DNA of 64,000 bases from Mixta sp031457955 (lineage in GTDB: Bacteria > Pseudomonadota > Gammaproteobacteria > Enterobacterales > Enterobacteriaceae), in NCBI RefSeq assembly GCF_031457955.1, contig NZ_JAVDXN010000011.1:1-64000 (forward strand), given 5' to 3'. The notes under the pieces were generated by a model. It was not told where the DNA came from. It searched no databases and saw nothing but the letters and a program-made list of their open reading frames with translations. This document shows, one piece after another, positions 37,157-46,042 of this stretch. The position numbers and the translations under genes were made by a program. Position 1 is the first letter of the stretch. The number at the start of each line of letters is the position of its first letter.

Positions 37157-37456
37157 ATGGCGTGCCCAAGCCATTATGTCAAAAAAACCTTCCAGAACCC
37201 CAATGCTATCAAAGGCTATTTTGAACTCATGCTCAGTACGCCTCATGCCTGGGATTATGAAGAACTAGGAGTAGTGATCGACAATTGTAACGATCTGGTT
37301 CACCGCAATGGATTTACTCTAGCTGATGAGCCTGTACATATCTGGCCAGAGCGGGTCCCAGATGCCATCCTACGTGTCTCCGGCTTTATTGAAGCAGCAG
37401 CAGAAACACTTCTTCAGGAGGACGCTCGTTTCCGGGATGACGGTGATTGTTTCTGA
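37157..37456 (+). CDS. Hypothetical plasmid protein
   Basis: The 99-residue protein begins MACPSHYVKKTFQNPNAIKG and has acidic residues throughout. Another frame overlaps its end and continues to 37553 (DNEFLAYMEEFTINP), so the 3' end may be frameshifted. No family is recognised. Confidence 0.45.
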   Translation: MACPSHYVKKTFQNPNAIKGYFELMLSTPHAWDYEELGVVIDNCNDLVHRNGFTLADEPVHIWPERVPDAILRVSGFIEAAAETLLQEDARFRDDGDCF

Positions 37457-37549
37457 CAACGAGTTTCTTGCCTATATGGAAGAATTTACCATTAATCCGA
37501 CCATTACCAGCATTACTGCTTGGGAACTCGATATTAGGAAAGTTTGCTC

Positions 37550-38224
37550 ATGACCATCGCAGCTGAGGGGATTTCCGCCTGGATGCCGGCAATTGCAGCG
37601 CTGGCCGGTATCGGCGGCGCGCTGGGAAGTCAGTGGCTTTCACACCACTTCACGGCTGAACGTGAAAGAAAAGCAGCAAGCGAAAAACTTCAGAGGGAAC
37701 AGTATTTTATTGCCACCGAACTGGTTTTTCAGCTTGAGCGGTTTGGTGAAGAATGCGTACCGCCCGCCACGGACTACGGAGATGCTGAGGATGGATCTGG
37801 CCTGGCAGTCCTCGAGACGAGTATACCCGGGATCGAATTTTCCGGCGTCAAAGGCGACTGGCGCTCACTTCCGTCTGATCTGATGTATCAGATTCGTGAG
37901 CTAGAAACGATGATTGCAGAGTCGCGTAACGTTGTCAGCACAGCATTTGATGATGCCGATCCGCCCGACTTCATCGAAGGTTTCTTCGCGCACCGGCAAC
38001 AGGCCGTAAGGCTGGGTATACGTGCATTTATTATCGCAGCCAGGCTGCGAAAACTTTGTAAAATGCCAGCTATGAAAGGGGCCGGGAACAGCTGGTCTGC
38101 ACCACTCCACCTCTGGTCCCAGTACCGGGAGCAGAGGGCAATTATCTTCGCTGCCAGACGAACCCGAGTGACGCGTGCTTTTGAGATTACCCGGTTGGCT
38201 CATGAAAAACGACATAATTATTAG
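37550..38224 (+). CDS. Membrane-anchored protein, paralogue of 50885 gene
   Basis: The 224-residue protein (from ATG 37550, AGGAA upstream) has one N-terminal transmembrane segment (about residues 10-26), then a charged helix and a conserved core: EL-x-F-x-L, VKG, DLMYQIRELE, DPPDF and RQQAVRLG. The gene at 50885-51529 shares this order, so the two are diverged copies. Function unknown; the single anchor and cytoplasmic helices suggest a membrane-bound sensor or inhibitor (inference). Confidence 0.7.
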   Translation: MTIAAEGISAWMPAIAALAGIGGALGSQWLSHHFTAERERKAASEKLQREQYFIATELVFQLERFGEECVPPATDYGDAEDGSGLAVLETSIPGIEFSGVKGDWRSLPSDLMYQIRELETMIAESRNVVSTAFDDADPPDFIEGFFAHRQQAVRLGIRAFIIAARLRKLCKMPAMKGAGNSWSAPLHLWSQYREQRAIIFAARRTRVTRAFEITRLAHEKRHNY

Positions 38225-38226
38225 GA

Positions 38227-39003
38227 ATGATCATGACACTGCCATCACTTTATTCACAGCAGCCTGTCACCCAGCTGCCGGTCGCCATCGACTATCCGGC
38301 GGCGCTAGCACTCCGCCAGATGGCCGCGCAGCACGATGAATATCCGCAGTACCTTCTGGCGCCAGAAATCAGTGCGCTGCTTCACTACGTGCCGGATCTG
38401 CACCGCAAGATGCTGTTCACCACCCTCTGGAATACGGGCGCGCGCATTAACGAAGCGCTGGCGCTGACCCGGGGGGATTTCAGCCTGGCGCCGCCTTATC
38501 CGTATGTGCAGCTGGCGACCCTGAAGCAGCGGGGCGAAAAGGCCGCCCGGGGTGCCGGCCGGATGCCGGCCGGGATGGTTCCGCATCGCCTCGTTCCGTT
38601 ATCCGATCCGCAGTTTATCGCGCAGCTAGAAATGATGGTTGCCACGCTCCGCATTCCGCTGGAACGGCGTCATCCGGAGACCGGGCGTACCGAGAAGGTC
38701 CGTTTATGGACAGTTACGGACAGGACTGTGCGGACCTGGCTGAATGAAGCCGTTGAGGCCGCAGCAGCTGACGGCGTGACATTCTCCGTGCCGGTCACGC
38801 CGCACACGTTTCGCCACAGCTACGCCATGCACATGCTGTACGCCGGCATTCCGCTGAAGGCGCTGCAGAGCCTGATGGGACATAAAAGCATGAAGTCCAC
38901 CGAAGTGTACACGAAGGTGTTTGCGCTGGACGTGGCTGCCCGGCACCGAGTGCAGTTTCATATGCCGGGAACTGACGCAGTGGCGATGCTTAAGAAGCTG
39001 TGA
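38227..39003 (+). CDS. resD: ResD-type tyrosine recombinase (plasmid resolvase)
   Basis: The 258-residue tyrosine recombinase closely resembles the F plasmid D protein, with QQPVTQLPVAIDYPAALALR, WNTGARINEALALTRGDF (catalytic Arg), HTFRHSYAMHM (HxxR), LMGHKS and EVYTKVF (Tyr). It resolves plasmid multimers. It starts next to the membrane-anchored protein gene. No ccd toxin-antitoxin genes flank it. Confidence 0.93.
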   Translation: MIMTLPSLYSQQPVTQLPVAIDYPAALALRQMAAQHDEYPQYLLAPEISALLHYVPDLHRKMLFTTLWNTGARINEALALTRGDFSLAPPYPYVQLATLKQRGEKAARGAGRMPAGMVPHRLVPLSDPQFIAQLEMMVATLRIPLERRHPETGRTEKVRLWTVTDRTVRTWLNEAVEAAAADGVTFSVPVTPHTFRHSYAMHMLYAGIPLKALQSLMGHKSMKSTEVYTKVFALDVAARHRVQFHMPGTDAVAMLKKL

Positions 39004-39305
39004 AGACGGAAATATCCGGAACCTTTATTTTTATGCTGGCGGTAAATCTCATTCGGTTAAAGCCTCTCTTGCCGGAGGTTTACCGAACGGCACAGCAGGG
39101 GAACCGGCACGCTTTGCCCTGGTGTTGGCTCACCGGCTTCCCCTTCGCCGCTATATGTAGTATCGGCAGCCGCCTGGAAAACCACAGTATATTTTCTCTG
39201 CGGTGGCTGCGGGGTGCATTCGGTAATATAAGGATTTTACCGAATGGGACGAAAATTCACTGTGATCACCCCTGCGCGGTAAACGGACAGGCCTGCCGGG
39301 GTAAT

Positions 39306-39524
39306 TCAGAACCACTCCCGGTATCGGATATCATGCCGGGTCGGGCTGAACGCAATGAGTTCTGTTCCGGCTGGAATGGTCATGTCTCTAATTTCTGATT
39401 CAGACCAGAACCCTGCACAGGATTCATTTTGTGTGAAGGCAATCAGAGGGCCATATACCCCCTGAACCTCATGTTGCTGACGCCACTCTCTTGTTTTTGG
39501 ATTATAAATCTTGAACCAATTCAA
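39306..39524 (-). CDS. Possible small protein
   Basis: A 72-residue frame with TTG start and AGAGG about 10 bp upstream, moderately acidic, no family. Weakly supported. Confidence 0.3.
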   Translation of the reverse strand: MNWFKIYNPKTREWRQQHEVQGVYGPLIAFTQNESCAGFWSESEIRDMTIPAGTELIAFSPTRHDIRYREWF

Positions 39525-39683
39525 TTGAATAAACCTCTGTAGTAACAGGTGGTACAGACTACCATATGATTATTTTAAGGACTCAGATAAAAACTGCTGG
39601 GCGGGAGACATTGTTAAATCAGGCTCCGGTTTTATGCGGCTTTTGCCGAACGGCGAAAAAAACGAGAAAAAGTGTTTGCCATG

Positions 39684-39728
39684 ATAGGCACTTGTGCCTA
39701 TTGTATTTGTAACAGGCAATTGTGCCTG
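39684..39728. promoter_or_regulatory. Two palindromes with AGGCA-N-TTGTGCCT, likely operators
   Basis: Copy 1 (39684-39701) and copy 2 (39713-39728) share AGGCA[C/A]TTGTGCCT; starts of the core are 28 bp apart (39686 and 39714). They lie upstream of the membrane protein at 39757, beside a -10-like AT stretch. The HTH protein at 40244 could bind them. Confidence 0.6.
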
Positions 39729-39756
39729 TTTCACTCAGTAACCGGAGATCGGCTAG

Positions 39757-40254
39757 ATGCGCGAGGGGACGGTAGTTATCAGCGTAAACGGTATCGAGGT
39801 CGGTGCGATGCCACTTGAGCAGTATGAAGAAATCGTGAGATCGGTAAACAAAGACTGGCGGATACGTGCCTGTACCGTATTAGACAACTTCAGGATTTAT
39901 TTTAAATTCGCTAAACATGCTCTTTTTACTTTTATTCGCAGCCTGGGCGTCATTGCCGCGATATTTATGATTGCATGCTTGTTCCGTCCTGAAACTGAAG
40001 TGGCAGGCTTTATTAAAGAGATCCAAAGTGCCACGCCAGAAGGGCTGGCCTATACCATCAGTACAATTACTACAATGTGCATTTGCCTGACGATTATGTA
40101 TTACATGTTCAGGCTGATTTTTGGCCGCGTGCCAGAGTGCCTAAGCCCGTCAAAAATTGCGATCAGTCAGAAAATACGAGAAGTAATGGAAGTGCCGACA
40201 AAAGGAAAGGTCAGCGTGACATTTATAAAGAACGGTGCTTATTGTGTCAGATAA
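39757..40254 (+). CDS. Two-TM membrane protein, unknown
   Basis: The 165-residue protein has two hydrophobic segments (about residues 65-80 and 92-118) and a soluble N-terminus starting VVISVNGIEVGAMPLEQYEE. A GGAG site lies 9 bp before ATG. Its stop overlaps the start of the HTH gene at 40244, indicating coupled translation. Confidence 0.65.
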   Translation: MREGTVVISVNGIEVGAMPLEQYEEIVRSVNKDWRIRACTVLDNFRIYFKFAKHALFTFIRSLGVIAAIFMIACLFRPETEVAGFIKEIQSATPEGLAYTISTITTMCICLTIMYYMFRLIFGRVPECLSPSKIAISQKIREVMEVPTKGKVSVTFIKNGAYCVR

Positions 40255-40456
40255 CAGAGCCGCGTTTCTTGCCCTGCTGGCTGAAAACGGGCTGACGCAG
40301 GCCAAGGCCGCCACGCTGATATGCGAGTACACGCGCCGCCCATGCTCCGTCAGAACGGTCAGATCGTGGGTAAATGATCCGGACAAGCCCAGCTCCAGAA
40401 CGTGCCCGAAATGGGCAGTCGAGGCGCTAACTGAAGCGCTAAAATCCGAACGTTAA
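40244..40456 (+). CDS. Small helix-turn-helix protein
   Basis: About 70 residues starting GTG 40244 (MSDNRAAFLALLAENGL), overlapping the previous stop. It has an HTH-like segment (TQAKAATLICEYTRRPCSVRTVRSWVNDP). It is probably a DNA-binding repressor of the operon and may bind the AGGCA palindromes upstream. Confidence 0.6.
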   Translation: MSDNRAAFLALLAENGLTQAKAATLICEYTRRPCSVRTVRSWVNDPDKPSSRTCPKWAVEALTEALKSER

Positions 40457-40468
40457 AGAGGTAAATAT

Positions 40469-40756
40469 ATGACTGAAACAACCGATGTCCTTGATAACCT
40501 TTCCAAACTGGTACCGTTGTGCCTGGTTATTTTATTCTGGTTGCATCATTTTTATATCCGATACTCTCTTAGCAGATATGAAGAGATGAAAAAGTTCAAA
40601 AACTGGCATGATTTACCCAGGGAGTCGGTAATACAAAACAAGGAAGCAACGTTAAATAGCATTATTGACTCAGAAAGGAAAAAGGTTGCTTATTCACTGG
40701 CAATTACAGTAATTTTTTCATTATGTGCCGTTTTCTGCCTGTTTTATATTCTTTGA
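40469..40756 (+). CDS. Small membrane protein, unknown
   Basis: The 95-residue protein has an N-terminal TM (about residues 11-28) and a second one at the C-terminus (about 73-95), with a polar middle. It lies 12 bp after the HTH gene with AAAGAGG before the start, so it is the third gene of the operon. Function unknown. Confidence 0.6.
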   Translation: MTETTDVLDNLSKLVPLCLVILFWLHHFYIRYSLSRYEEMKKFKNWHDLPRESVIQNKEATLNSIIDSERKKVAYSLAITVIFSLCAVFCLFYIL

Positions 40757-40806
40757 TGATTTATCTAAAAGTATGGCAGGGATTCAGAGCCCGCTTTACA
40801 AAAACT

Positions 40807-40829
40807 ACCGCCTCACAGGCGGTTTTTTT
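40807..40829 (+). terminator. Rho-independent terminator
   Basis: ACCGCCT (40807-40813) and AGGCGGT (40817-40823) stem, loop CAC, followed by a run of seven T. It ends the operon 39757-40756. Confidence 0.8.
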
Positions 40830-41056
40830 GTGTCCGACGGTAGTAAAAGACGATTCTGCAGAATGGGCGTTTTACTGAATACCATAAAAAAAAGAAAAGG
40901 GGACAAAATGGGGTGTAAAAAAATTGTTGAGTCAAAAGAAAGCGGTTAGGATCTGACTTGTGCCGGAAACGGCATATTTGAGGCGAAAAAAAACCCGGTC
41001 TGGTAAACCGAGTTAATTTTCTGTACCGGGCGCGGCTGGTAACCACTGCCGGTACG

Positions 41057-41288
41057 GTGCTGCTTGTACCTGCTAACTGTATTCAATATTAACGCTGATT
41101 GACGATCCCGTCAACGTTGCGGCCTGGGCCGCACGGCTTTATACTCGTCGCAGTTGGCAGCGCTACGCTGTTGCAGCCTCTCAAAAGTGGGTTAAAGCTT
41201 AGACGCGCAGAGTTTTACCCCGACCGGAAACAGGTGGTGCTGTCCGGTTTGCTTCCACCCAAAAGAGTGCTGCTTGTACCTGCTAACT
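41057..41288. repeat. Two 22-bp direct repeats around a candidate toxin leader
   Basis: GTGCTGCTTGTACCTGCTAA followed by CT occurs at 41057-41078 and again at 41267-41288, identical, 210 bp apart. The second lies within the upstream overlapping frame of the small toxin-like gene at 41365. Confidence 0.6.
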
Positions 41289-41368
41289 ACTGGTACGCGG
41301 CGCAGGGGGGTAACCCAAAAGCACCTGCGGCGTGTGGCGCTCTCCATAACAGGAGGCTGCCGAAGTGA
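41099..41368 (+). CDS. Leader ORF overlapping the TisB-like peptide
   Basis: An 89-residue frame, MTIPSTLRPGPHGFILVAVG..., with TGA at 41366-41368 overlapping the GTG start at 41365 (sequence AAGTGATAAG). The overlap suggests that its translation controls the peptide, like the mok leader of hok. The product itself may not matter. Weak codon support. Confidence 0.4.
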   Translation: MTIPSTLRPGPHGFILVAVGSATLLQPLKSGLKLRRAEFYPDRKQVVLSGLLPPKRVLLVPANYWYAAQGGNPKAPAACGALHNRRLPK

Positions 41369-41460
41369 TAAGTCTGGCTACTATCCTTGTAGCGCTGAAG
41401 ATAATTCACGTTACATTGCAGATTATCGTTGCCGTTAAGCAACTGACCGGACGCCCTTAA
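41365..41460 (+). CDS. Candidate type I toxin: 31-residue hydrophobic peptide (TisB-like)
   Basis: GTG 41365 after AGGAGG (41351-41356) starts a peptide of hydrophobic residues with spaced Lys: ISLATILVALKIIHV then IIVAVKQLTGRP. The layout resembles TisB, a single-helix inner-membrane toxin. It is too short for most gene finders. A terminator follows at 41481. An antisense RNA antitoxin was not identified. Confidence 0.5.
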   Translation: MISLATILVALKIIHVTLQIIVAVKQLTGRP

Positions 41461-41480
41461 GGGCTGATGGAACTTGAACA

Positions 41481-41511
41481 AAGGCGGGGGCTGACCACCC
41501 CGCCTTTTTTC
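41481..41511 (+). terminator. Rho-independent terminator after the toxin-like peptide
   Basis: AAGGCGGGG (41481-41489) and CCCCGCCTT (41498-41506) stem with a T run. Confidence 0.8.
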
Positions 41512-41673
41512 GTATCTGCGCCGCGTTCAGCTGAATTGGCGTTTTACCCAATGGCCGGTGAATGGCATAAAAAACATCTGGAGACGATCACTCATTGTTA
41601 GAACGCGAATTATAAGGGAAAAAGTGATTTAATAAGCCCTGCTAAACATTCAGGCGATAAAGGAGGTGGCAAC

Positions 41674-42063
41674 ATGCTTGATACGATTTATGACGGGGTG
41701 AATTTTTTCAAGGCGATGGTTTTTGCAGTGCTTATATGGGTGACGTTCTGTATAGCATCCTGGTATAACTTTTTCAGTATGGCGCGGCGGTCTTCATGGC
41801 ACAGCGGCGGCCTGTCAGATTTTATTGACCTGTTTCCTTCATGGCTGGTTAACGGCGTTCTGGCAGCCTGGTTCATTGCAGGTACGTTCCCGTTGCTTAA
41901 CTATGTTGCAGATAAAGAACAGTTCGGCAGCGTGGTTGGACGTGCCAGGGAAATGGGCTTTTTCGACGAACGGCCGTGGTACGGTGTAGGCGGTTATCAG
42001 TTTCTGGCTGTGGTGCTAATCCTTGTGGCTAGCTACCTGATCCATCGCTACCGTGACGACTGA
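41674..42063 (+). CDS. Membrane protein with three TM segments, unknown
   Basis: The 129-residue protein has TMs at about residues 10-30, 55-72 and 107-124. AGGAGG lies 7 bp before the ATG. It stands alone, ended by a hairpin terminator at 42097-42123. Family unknown. Confidence 0.65.
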   Translation: MLDTIYDGVNFFKAMVFAVLIWVTFCIASWYNFFSMARRSSWHSGGLSDFIDLFPSWLVNGVLAAWFIAGTFPLLNYVADKEQFGSVVGRAREMGFFDERPWYGVGGYQFLAVVLILVASYLIHRYRDD

Positions 42064-42096
42064 AATTGATAAGAGTGAGACTTTAAGGTGCTTATC

Positions 42097-42123
42097 ATGC
42101 CGCTACTGAAGCGGCATTTTTAT
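42097..42123 (+). terminator. Rho-independent terminator
   Basis: Stem ATGCCGC/GCGGCAT (42097-42103 and 42111-42117) with a T tract, after the membrane protein. Confidence 0.75.
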
Positions 42124-42187
42124 TTTGGAAACACAGACATTTTACCGAACGGGGGCAGAACAACGTAAAAAAACGCCTCGCAGCGGC

Positions 42188-42520
42188 TTATTGAGCGTGT
42201 TTTGTTGCTTTTTCAACAATGATTTTTTTGTAATTGAGATCTGCCTTTAGGCGTCCGGTTTTGTATCTTACCTGTTCAAGAATGTGCAACTCGCTTGATA
42301 CGCGGGGATTCTTTTGCCGTGTTTCTTCCAGAACGTCCGGGCCTTCAGCAGCGAGCCTGTCATATTCATCCTGTAACACTCTCAGCTCTGATTTCAGCCG
42401 TTCAAGCTCTTATTGAGAATAAAGAACACGGAGCATACGTCATTTGCCGGAAAACAACACAATGGCTCCCAGTAATGCTATCGGAAATATAATTCCCAGT
42501 ACGCGTGAGCGAAATTTCAT
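42188..42520 (-). pseudogene. Coiled-coil membrane protein with two in-frame stops
   Basis: One minus-strand frame: MKFRSRVLGIIFPIALLGAI (TM), then GK-stop-RMLRVLYSQ-stop-ELERLKSELRVLQDEYDRL and on to the end. TGA lies near 42443 and TAA near 42410. Without them it would be a 110-residue membrane-anchored coiled coil. Confidence 0.6.
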
Positions 42521-42639
42521 TGTATGCCAGATGCTTGTCTGACAGAACAAGGTGCTGTTCTGCGTCCGCCAGCTGCAGTGCCACATTAAACCTGCCAGTA
42601 AAAGTCTCACAGCCATTTTCTTCGTTTTATCCATTAAAC

Positions 42640-43226
42640 AGTTGCCATTGTTGTAATAGTGCTAAGGCTCTGCTTAATAAAGGCCTTACGGGTGGTGCAG
42701 CGGACCGGATGCGCTAATAGGACGGTAATAAAGAAGGTTAGAGATGAGATTATGGAGAAGCCGCATGTAATGGGAGCATCCGCGCGTGGCTGAAGAATCT
42801 GATGTTACCCTCAGTACCGTTAAGCGTTATAAAAAGCCTGAAGGGGGTGCTGTCCAGGATGGCGAGGTTTGCCAGCCGTATGTTTTTTTGACGACAAATG
42901 CTTACCGGCGTTTCATCAGGAAACGAGCAAAACAGCCTGATGTGATTACCTGTTAGGCTTCGTACAAAAAAAGATAAAGATATGTATATGTTAATTATAT
43001 GTCATGTATGTAGAGATTAGATGGTGCTTAACTCGTATCTCGCTCATTTGAAGGTCACTATGTGATATATATATGTCATTAACTTGGGTTGTAAGAGTTG
43101 CTATCTTTGCTTTACAGGGGGGGTGATACCTGGTACTATCCATTTCGTGTTATATACATTTCAATTTCAGGATACGTTGTAATCTCTGCTGAACTTTAAC
43201 TTTTAACCACTTCTGTGAGGTTTGCG
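42640..43226. other. Region upstream of parM, likely parC centromere
   Basis: AT-rich, with TATATGTCAT repeated near 42995 and 43069 and several related TATGT tracts. ParM-type systems carry a direct-repeat centromere directly upstream of parM, bound by StbB/ParR. Region 42720-42960 holds nothing that I can support. Confidence 0.5.
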
Positions 43227-44204
43227 ATGCGCATTTTTGTTGACGACGGCTCTACTAACATCAAGCTGGCGTGGAAAGAAAATGGGGAGGTTAAAACCTT
43301 CATCAGCCCTAACAGCTTTAAACCAGAATGGTCATTGAATCTGTTTGATGATGGTCAGTCTGCAAACTATGAAATCGAAGGTGAAAAGTTCAGCTTTGAT
43401 CCAGGCAGTGCCGATGCAGTCGTGACAACAGAAACACGTTATCAGTACAGCCAGGTTAATACGGTGGCAATTCATCACGCACTGCTGCAGTCAGGCATAG
43501 AACCACAGGTGATAGATGTTGTGGTGACGCTACCGCTGTCTGAATACCTTAATGCTGATTTCCAGCCTAAAACTGAAAATATTACCCGCAAGAAAAAAAG
43601 CGTTAAGCGTGACGTTACTCTGCAGGGAAACAGGCAGGGTTTCACTATCGACAAAGTCACTGTTCTGCCTGAAAGCATTCCGGCAGGCTTCAACGTCCTG
43701 ACCGGACTGCAGGACGATGATTCACTGCTTATTGTGGATCTGGGCGGTACCACCCTGGACGTTTCACATGTTCGGAGCAAAATGTCCGGCATTACGAATA
43801 CCTGGTGCGATCCTAAAATTGGCGTCTCCATTATCACTAACGGTATTAAAAACGCACTCGCCGGGCATACGCGCATCAGTTCTCTTCAGGCAGATAACAT
43901 CATCGTTCACCGTGAAGAAAAGGCCTGGATTGAACATCGCCTTCCGGATGCCAAATTGCGTCAGGCCGTATTGAACACGATGGAAGAGAAAGAGCGCATT
44001 CTGACTAACCGCGTGGTGGATACGCTCGACCGTTTTACCGGCTATACGCATGTAATGTGCGTAGGCGGCGGTGCAAAGCTGATTGCCGATGCTGTAAAAA
44101 AAGCTACCAACGTGCCCTCAGATCGCTTTTTCACGAGCAACGATCCACAATTTGATTTGGTGCTGGGCATGCTGGAAATGAAGGAAGGCAGCGCGAATGA
44201 CTGA
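43227..44204 (+). CDS. parM: Plasmid segregation actin-like ATPase ParM/StbA
   Basis: The 325-residue protein matches R1 ParM along its length: the phosphate-1 loop DDGSTNIKLAW at the start, HHALLQSG, PESIPAG, phosphate-2 loop VDLGGTTLDVS and GGGAKLI. It polymerises with ATP to push sister plasmids apart. Start MRIF at 43227 has GAGG upstream; a longer frame starts at 43215. The 3' end overlaps stbB by 8 bp. Confidence 0.95.
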   Translation: MRIFVDDGSTNIKLAWKENGEVKTFISPNSFKPEWSLNLFDDGQSANYEIEGEKFSFDPGSADAVVTTETRYQYSQVNTVAIHHALLQSGIEPQVIDVVVTLPLSEYLNADFQPKTENITRKKKSVKRDVTLQGNRQGFTIDKVTVLPESIPAGFNVLTGLQDDDSLLIVDLGGTTLDVSHVRSKMSGITNTWCDPKIGVSIITNGIKNALAGHTRISSLQADNIIVHREEKAWIEHRLPDAKLRQAVLNTMEEKERILTNRVVDTLDRFTGYTHVMCVGGGAKLIADAVKKATNVPSDRFFTSNDPQFDLVLGMLEMKEGSAND

Positions 44205-44616
44205 AAAATCCTCACCACGCAAAATCGCGTTTAACCTGTATCCGGATGAGCAGGCCGGGGACAGGTTAGCGGTCGATTTGCTGGATGAAACGCGCCTCAA
44301 AGAGCGGGGGCGCGCTATGCGCGCCTTTCTCCTCACCGGTGCCGCACTGGCGTCCATTGATCGCCGGCTCCCCAATCTGATCGCTGAGCTGGCAACCGAA
44401 AACGTTACGCTGCAGGATATCCAGCGTATTATCAGCAGCGTGATCCCTGATGCATTCACGCCGGACGATTCGGTGATACGGGCATTACTGACCAGACTCG
44501 GTCCGGCTGCCAGTGCGACAGATTCTGCTCAGGCAGAAAAACCGGTACATCAGGAAGATAAAAACGTCGCCGATACCCGCGCAAACAGCTCCAGGATGTT
44601 TCCGGACGACGAATGA
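44197..44616 (+). CDS. stbB: Partition adaptor StbB/ParR
   Basis: The 139-residue protein follows parM with an 8-bp overlap. The N-terminal segment (residues about 8-55) fits the RHH DNA-binding ParR fold, and the C-terminus is acidic and polar, ending MFPDDE. It binds the centromere and the end of the ParM filament. Confidence 0.85.
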   Translation: MTEKSSPRKIAFNLYPDEQAGDRLAVDLLDETRLKERGRAMRAFLLTGAALASIDRRLPNLIAELATENVTLQDIQRIISSVIPDAFTPDDSVIRALLTRLGPAASATDSAQAEKPVHQEDKNVADTRANSSRMFPDDE

Positions 44617-44769
44617 TGGGCCTGTTTTTTTCCAGATAGTTAAAACAGGCGCCGGGCTGCACGCAAAGAAAATCTCCTTCACTGCAGTCCGGCAGCCTGA
44701 CACTTAATATGAAAACTTTTACCTCTTCATGAACTGAGAGTCATCCCTTCAGATATCCAGTAAACATCC

Positions 44770-46041
44770 TTAACGCACTTTTGCTACCGGTATATCTTTC
44801 CAGTTCGTCGTCCAGGCCTGACTCAGCATTTCCCGCTTCATCTTCCATTCCGGGTCAATGCCTTTACCCGCAAAGCCTATGCTGTAGCGCCCGGAGCGGT
44901 TCATCGAATCCATCAGGCTCATCAGTGCTTCACTGCCGGCACGCGGCGCCTCATCATCAAACAGGTTCAGCTGCGCCACGCCGTTCGGCCGCAGCTCGCT
45001 GAGCATGATGCCGGCTTTCGCATAGCGATAGCCCGGGCGCCAGATAGCGTCCAGGGACTTCACCGCTGCCTCAGTAATGTTTCGCGTGTCCTGCGTGCCG
45101 ATGTGCAGCTTTACGAATGCCGTGTTGCTGTATCCGGCCTGGGTGGTGTCGAAGGGCGACGTACGGATGAAAACCGAGACGTGATGACAGAACTGGCGGT
45201 CCTCACGCAGCTTTTCCGCTACGCGCTCGGCATAAGCGCAAATTGACTGACGCATCGCATCGTATTCCGTGATGCGCTCGCCAAAGCTGCGGCTGACCAC
45301 TATCTGCTGCTTTGGTGGGGGTGCATCCTCCATCGGGATGCAGGATTCGCCATTGAGTTCACGTACCGTGCGCTCAAGCACCACGCCAAAGTTTTTACGG
45401 ATAAGGGTAGGGGAGGTGCGCGCCAGATCGAGCGCCGTTGTCACGCCAAGCAGCTGCAGGCGCTTTTCAAGCCGGGAGCCCACGCCCCAGAGTTCCCTCA
45501 CGGGCTGACGAGACAGTAGCTTTTCGGTCCGCCTCGGATTCCCCGGCGTGAGCGCCAGCACGCCGCCGAACTGCGACCATTCCTTCCCGGCCCACTGCGC
45601 TGACTTTGCCAGTGTTTTCGTCGGGCCCAGCCCGACGCCGACCGTCAGCCCGGTGCAGGTTTTGACATGGTTGCGGATCATGCGACCAAAATCTTCATAG
45701 GGCATGGCCATCTCCATACCACGGCAGTCGCAAAAACCTTCGTCCACCGAGTAGACCTCCAGGCGTGGCACAACCTCCTCGATACAGGACATGACCCGGG
45801 TACTCATTGAGTGGTAAAGCGCGTAATTGCTTGAAAAGAAATGTATTTTTTCGGGGAATTGCTGATTTTTTATTTTAAACCACGGCTCGCCCATTTTCAC
45901 GTACTTCTTCGCTTCCCTGCTGCGGGCAATCACGCAGCCGTCATTATTCGACAGGATGGCCACCGGTGCATTTTTCAGGTCAGGCCGGAAGACCTTCTCT
46001 GCACTGGCGTAAAAGCTGTTCACGTCAATTAAACCGAACAT
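44770..46041 (-). CDS. umuC: DNA polymerase V subunit UmuC (MucB/ImpB-like)
   Basis: The 423-residue Y-family polymerase performs error-prone bypass synthesis with UmuD'2. The start at MFGLIDVNSFYAS (46041) follows umuD by one base; catalytic Asp6, Asp100 and Glu101 are present. It is complete, unlike the paralogue at 26475-27506. Expression depends on the LexA box upstream of umuD. Confidence 0.95.
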   Translation of the reverse strand: MFGLIDVNSFYASAEKVFRPDLKNAPVAILSNNDGCVIARSREAKKYVKMGEPWFKIKNQQFPEKIHFFSSNYALYHSMSTRVMSCIEEVVPRLEVYSVDEGFCDCRGMEMAMPYEDFGRMIRNHVKTCTGLTVGVGLGPTKTLAKSAQWAGKEWSQFGGVLALTPGNPRRTEKLLSRQPVRELWGVGSRLEKRLQLLGVTTALDLARTSPTLIRKNFGVVLERTVRELNGESCIPMEDAPPPKQQIVVSRSFGERITEYDAMRQSICAYAERVAEKLREDRQFCHHVSVFIRTSPFDTTQAGYSNTAFVKLHIGTQDTRNITEAAVKSLDAIWRPGYRYAKAGIMLSELRPNGVAQLNLFDDEAPRAGSEALMSLMDSMNRSGRYSIGFAGKGIDPEWKMKREMLSQAWTTNWKDIPVAKVR

Positions 46042-46042
46042 G

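Noticed and set aside
35936..37246. A 436-codon frame on the minus strand
   Set aside because: It lies antisense to the RHH gene at 35879 and two small genes, has no family pattern and biased composition; a shadow frame.
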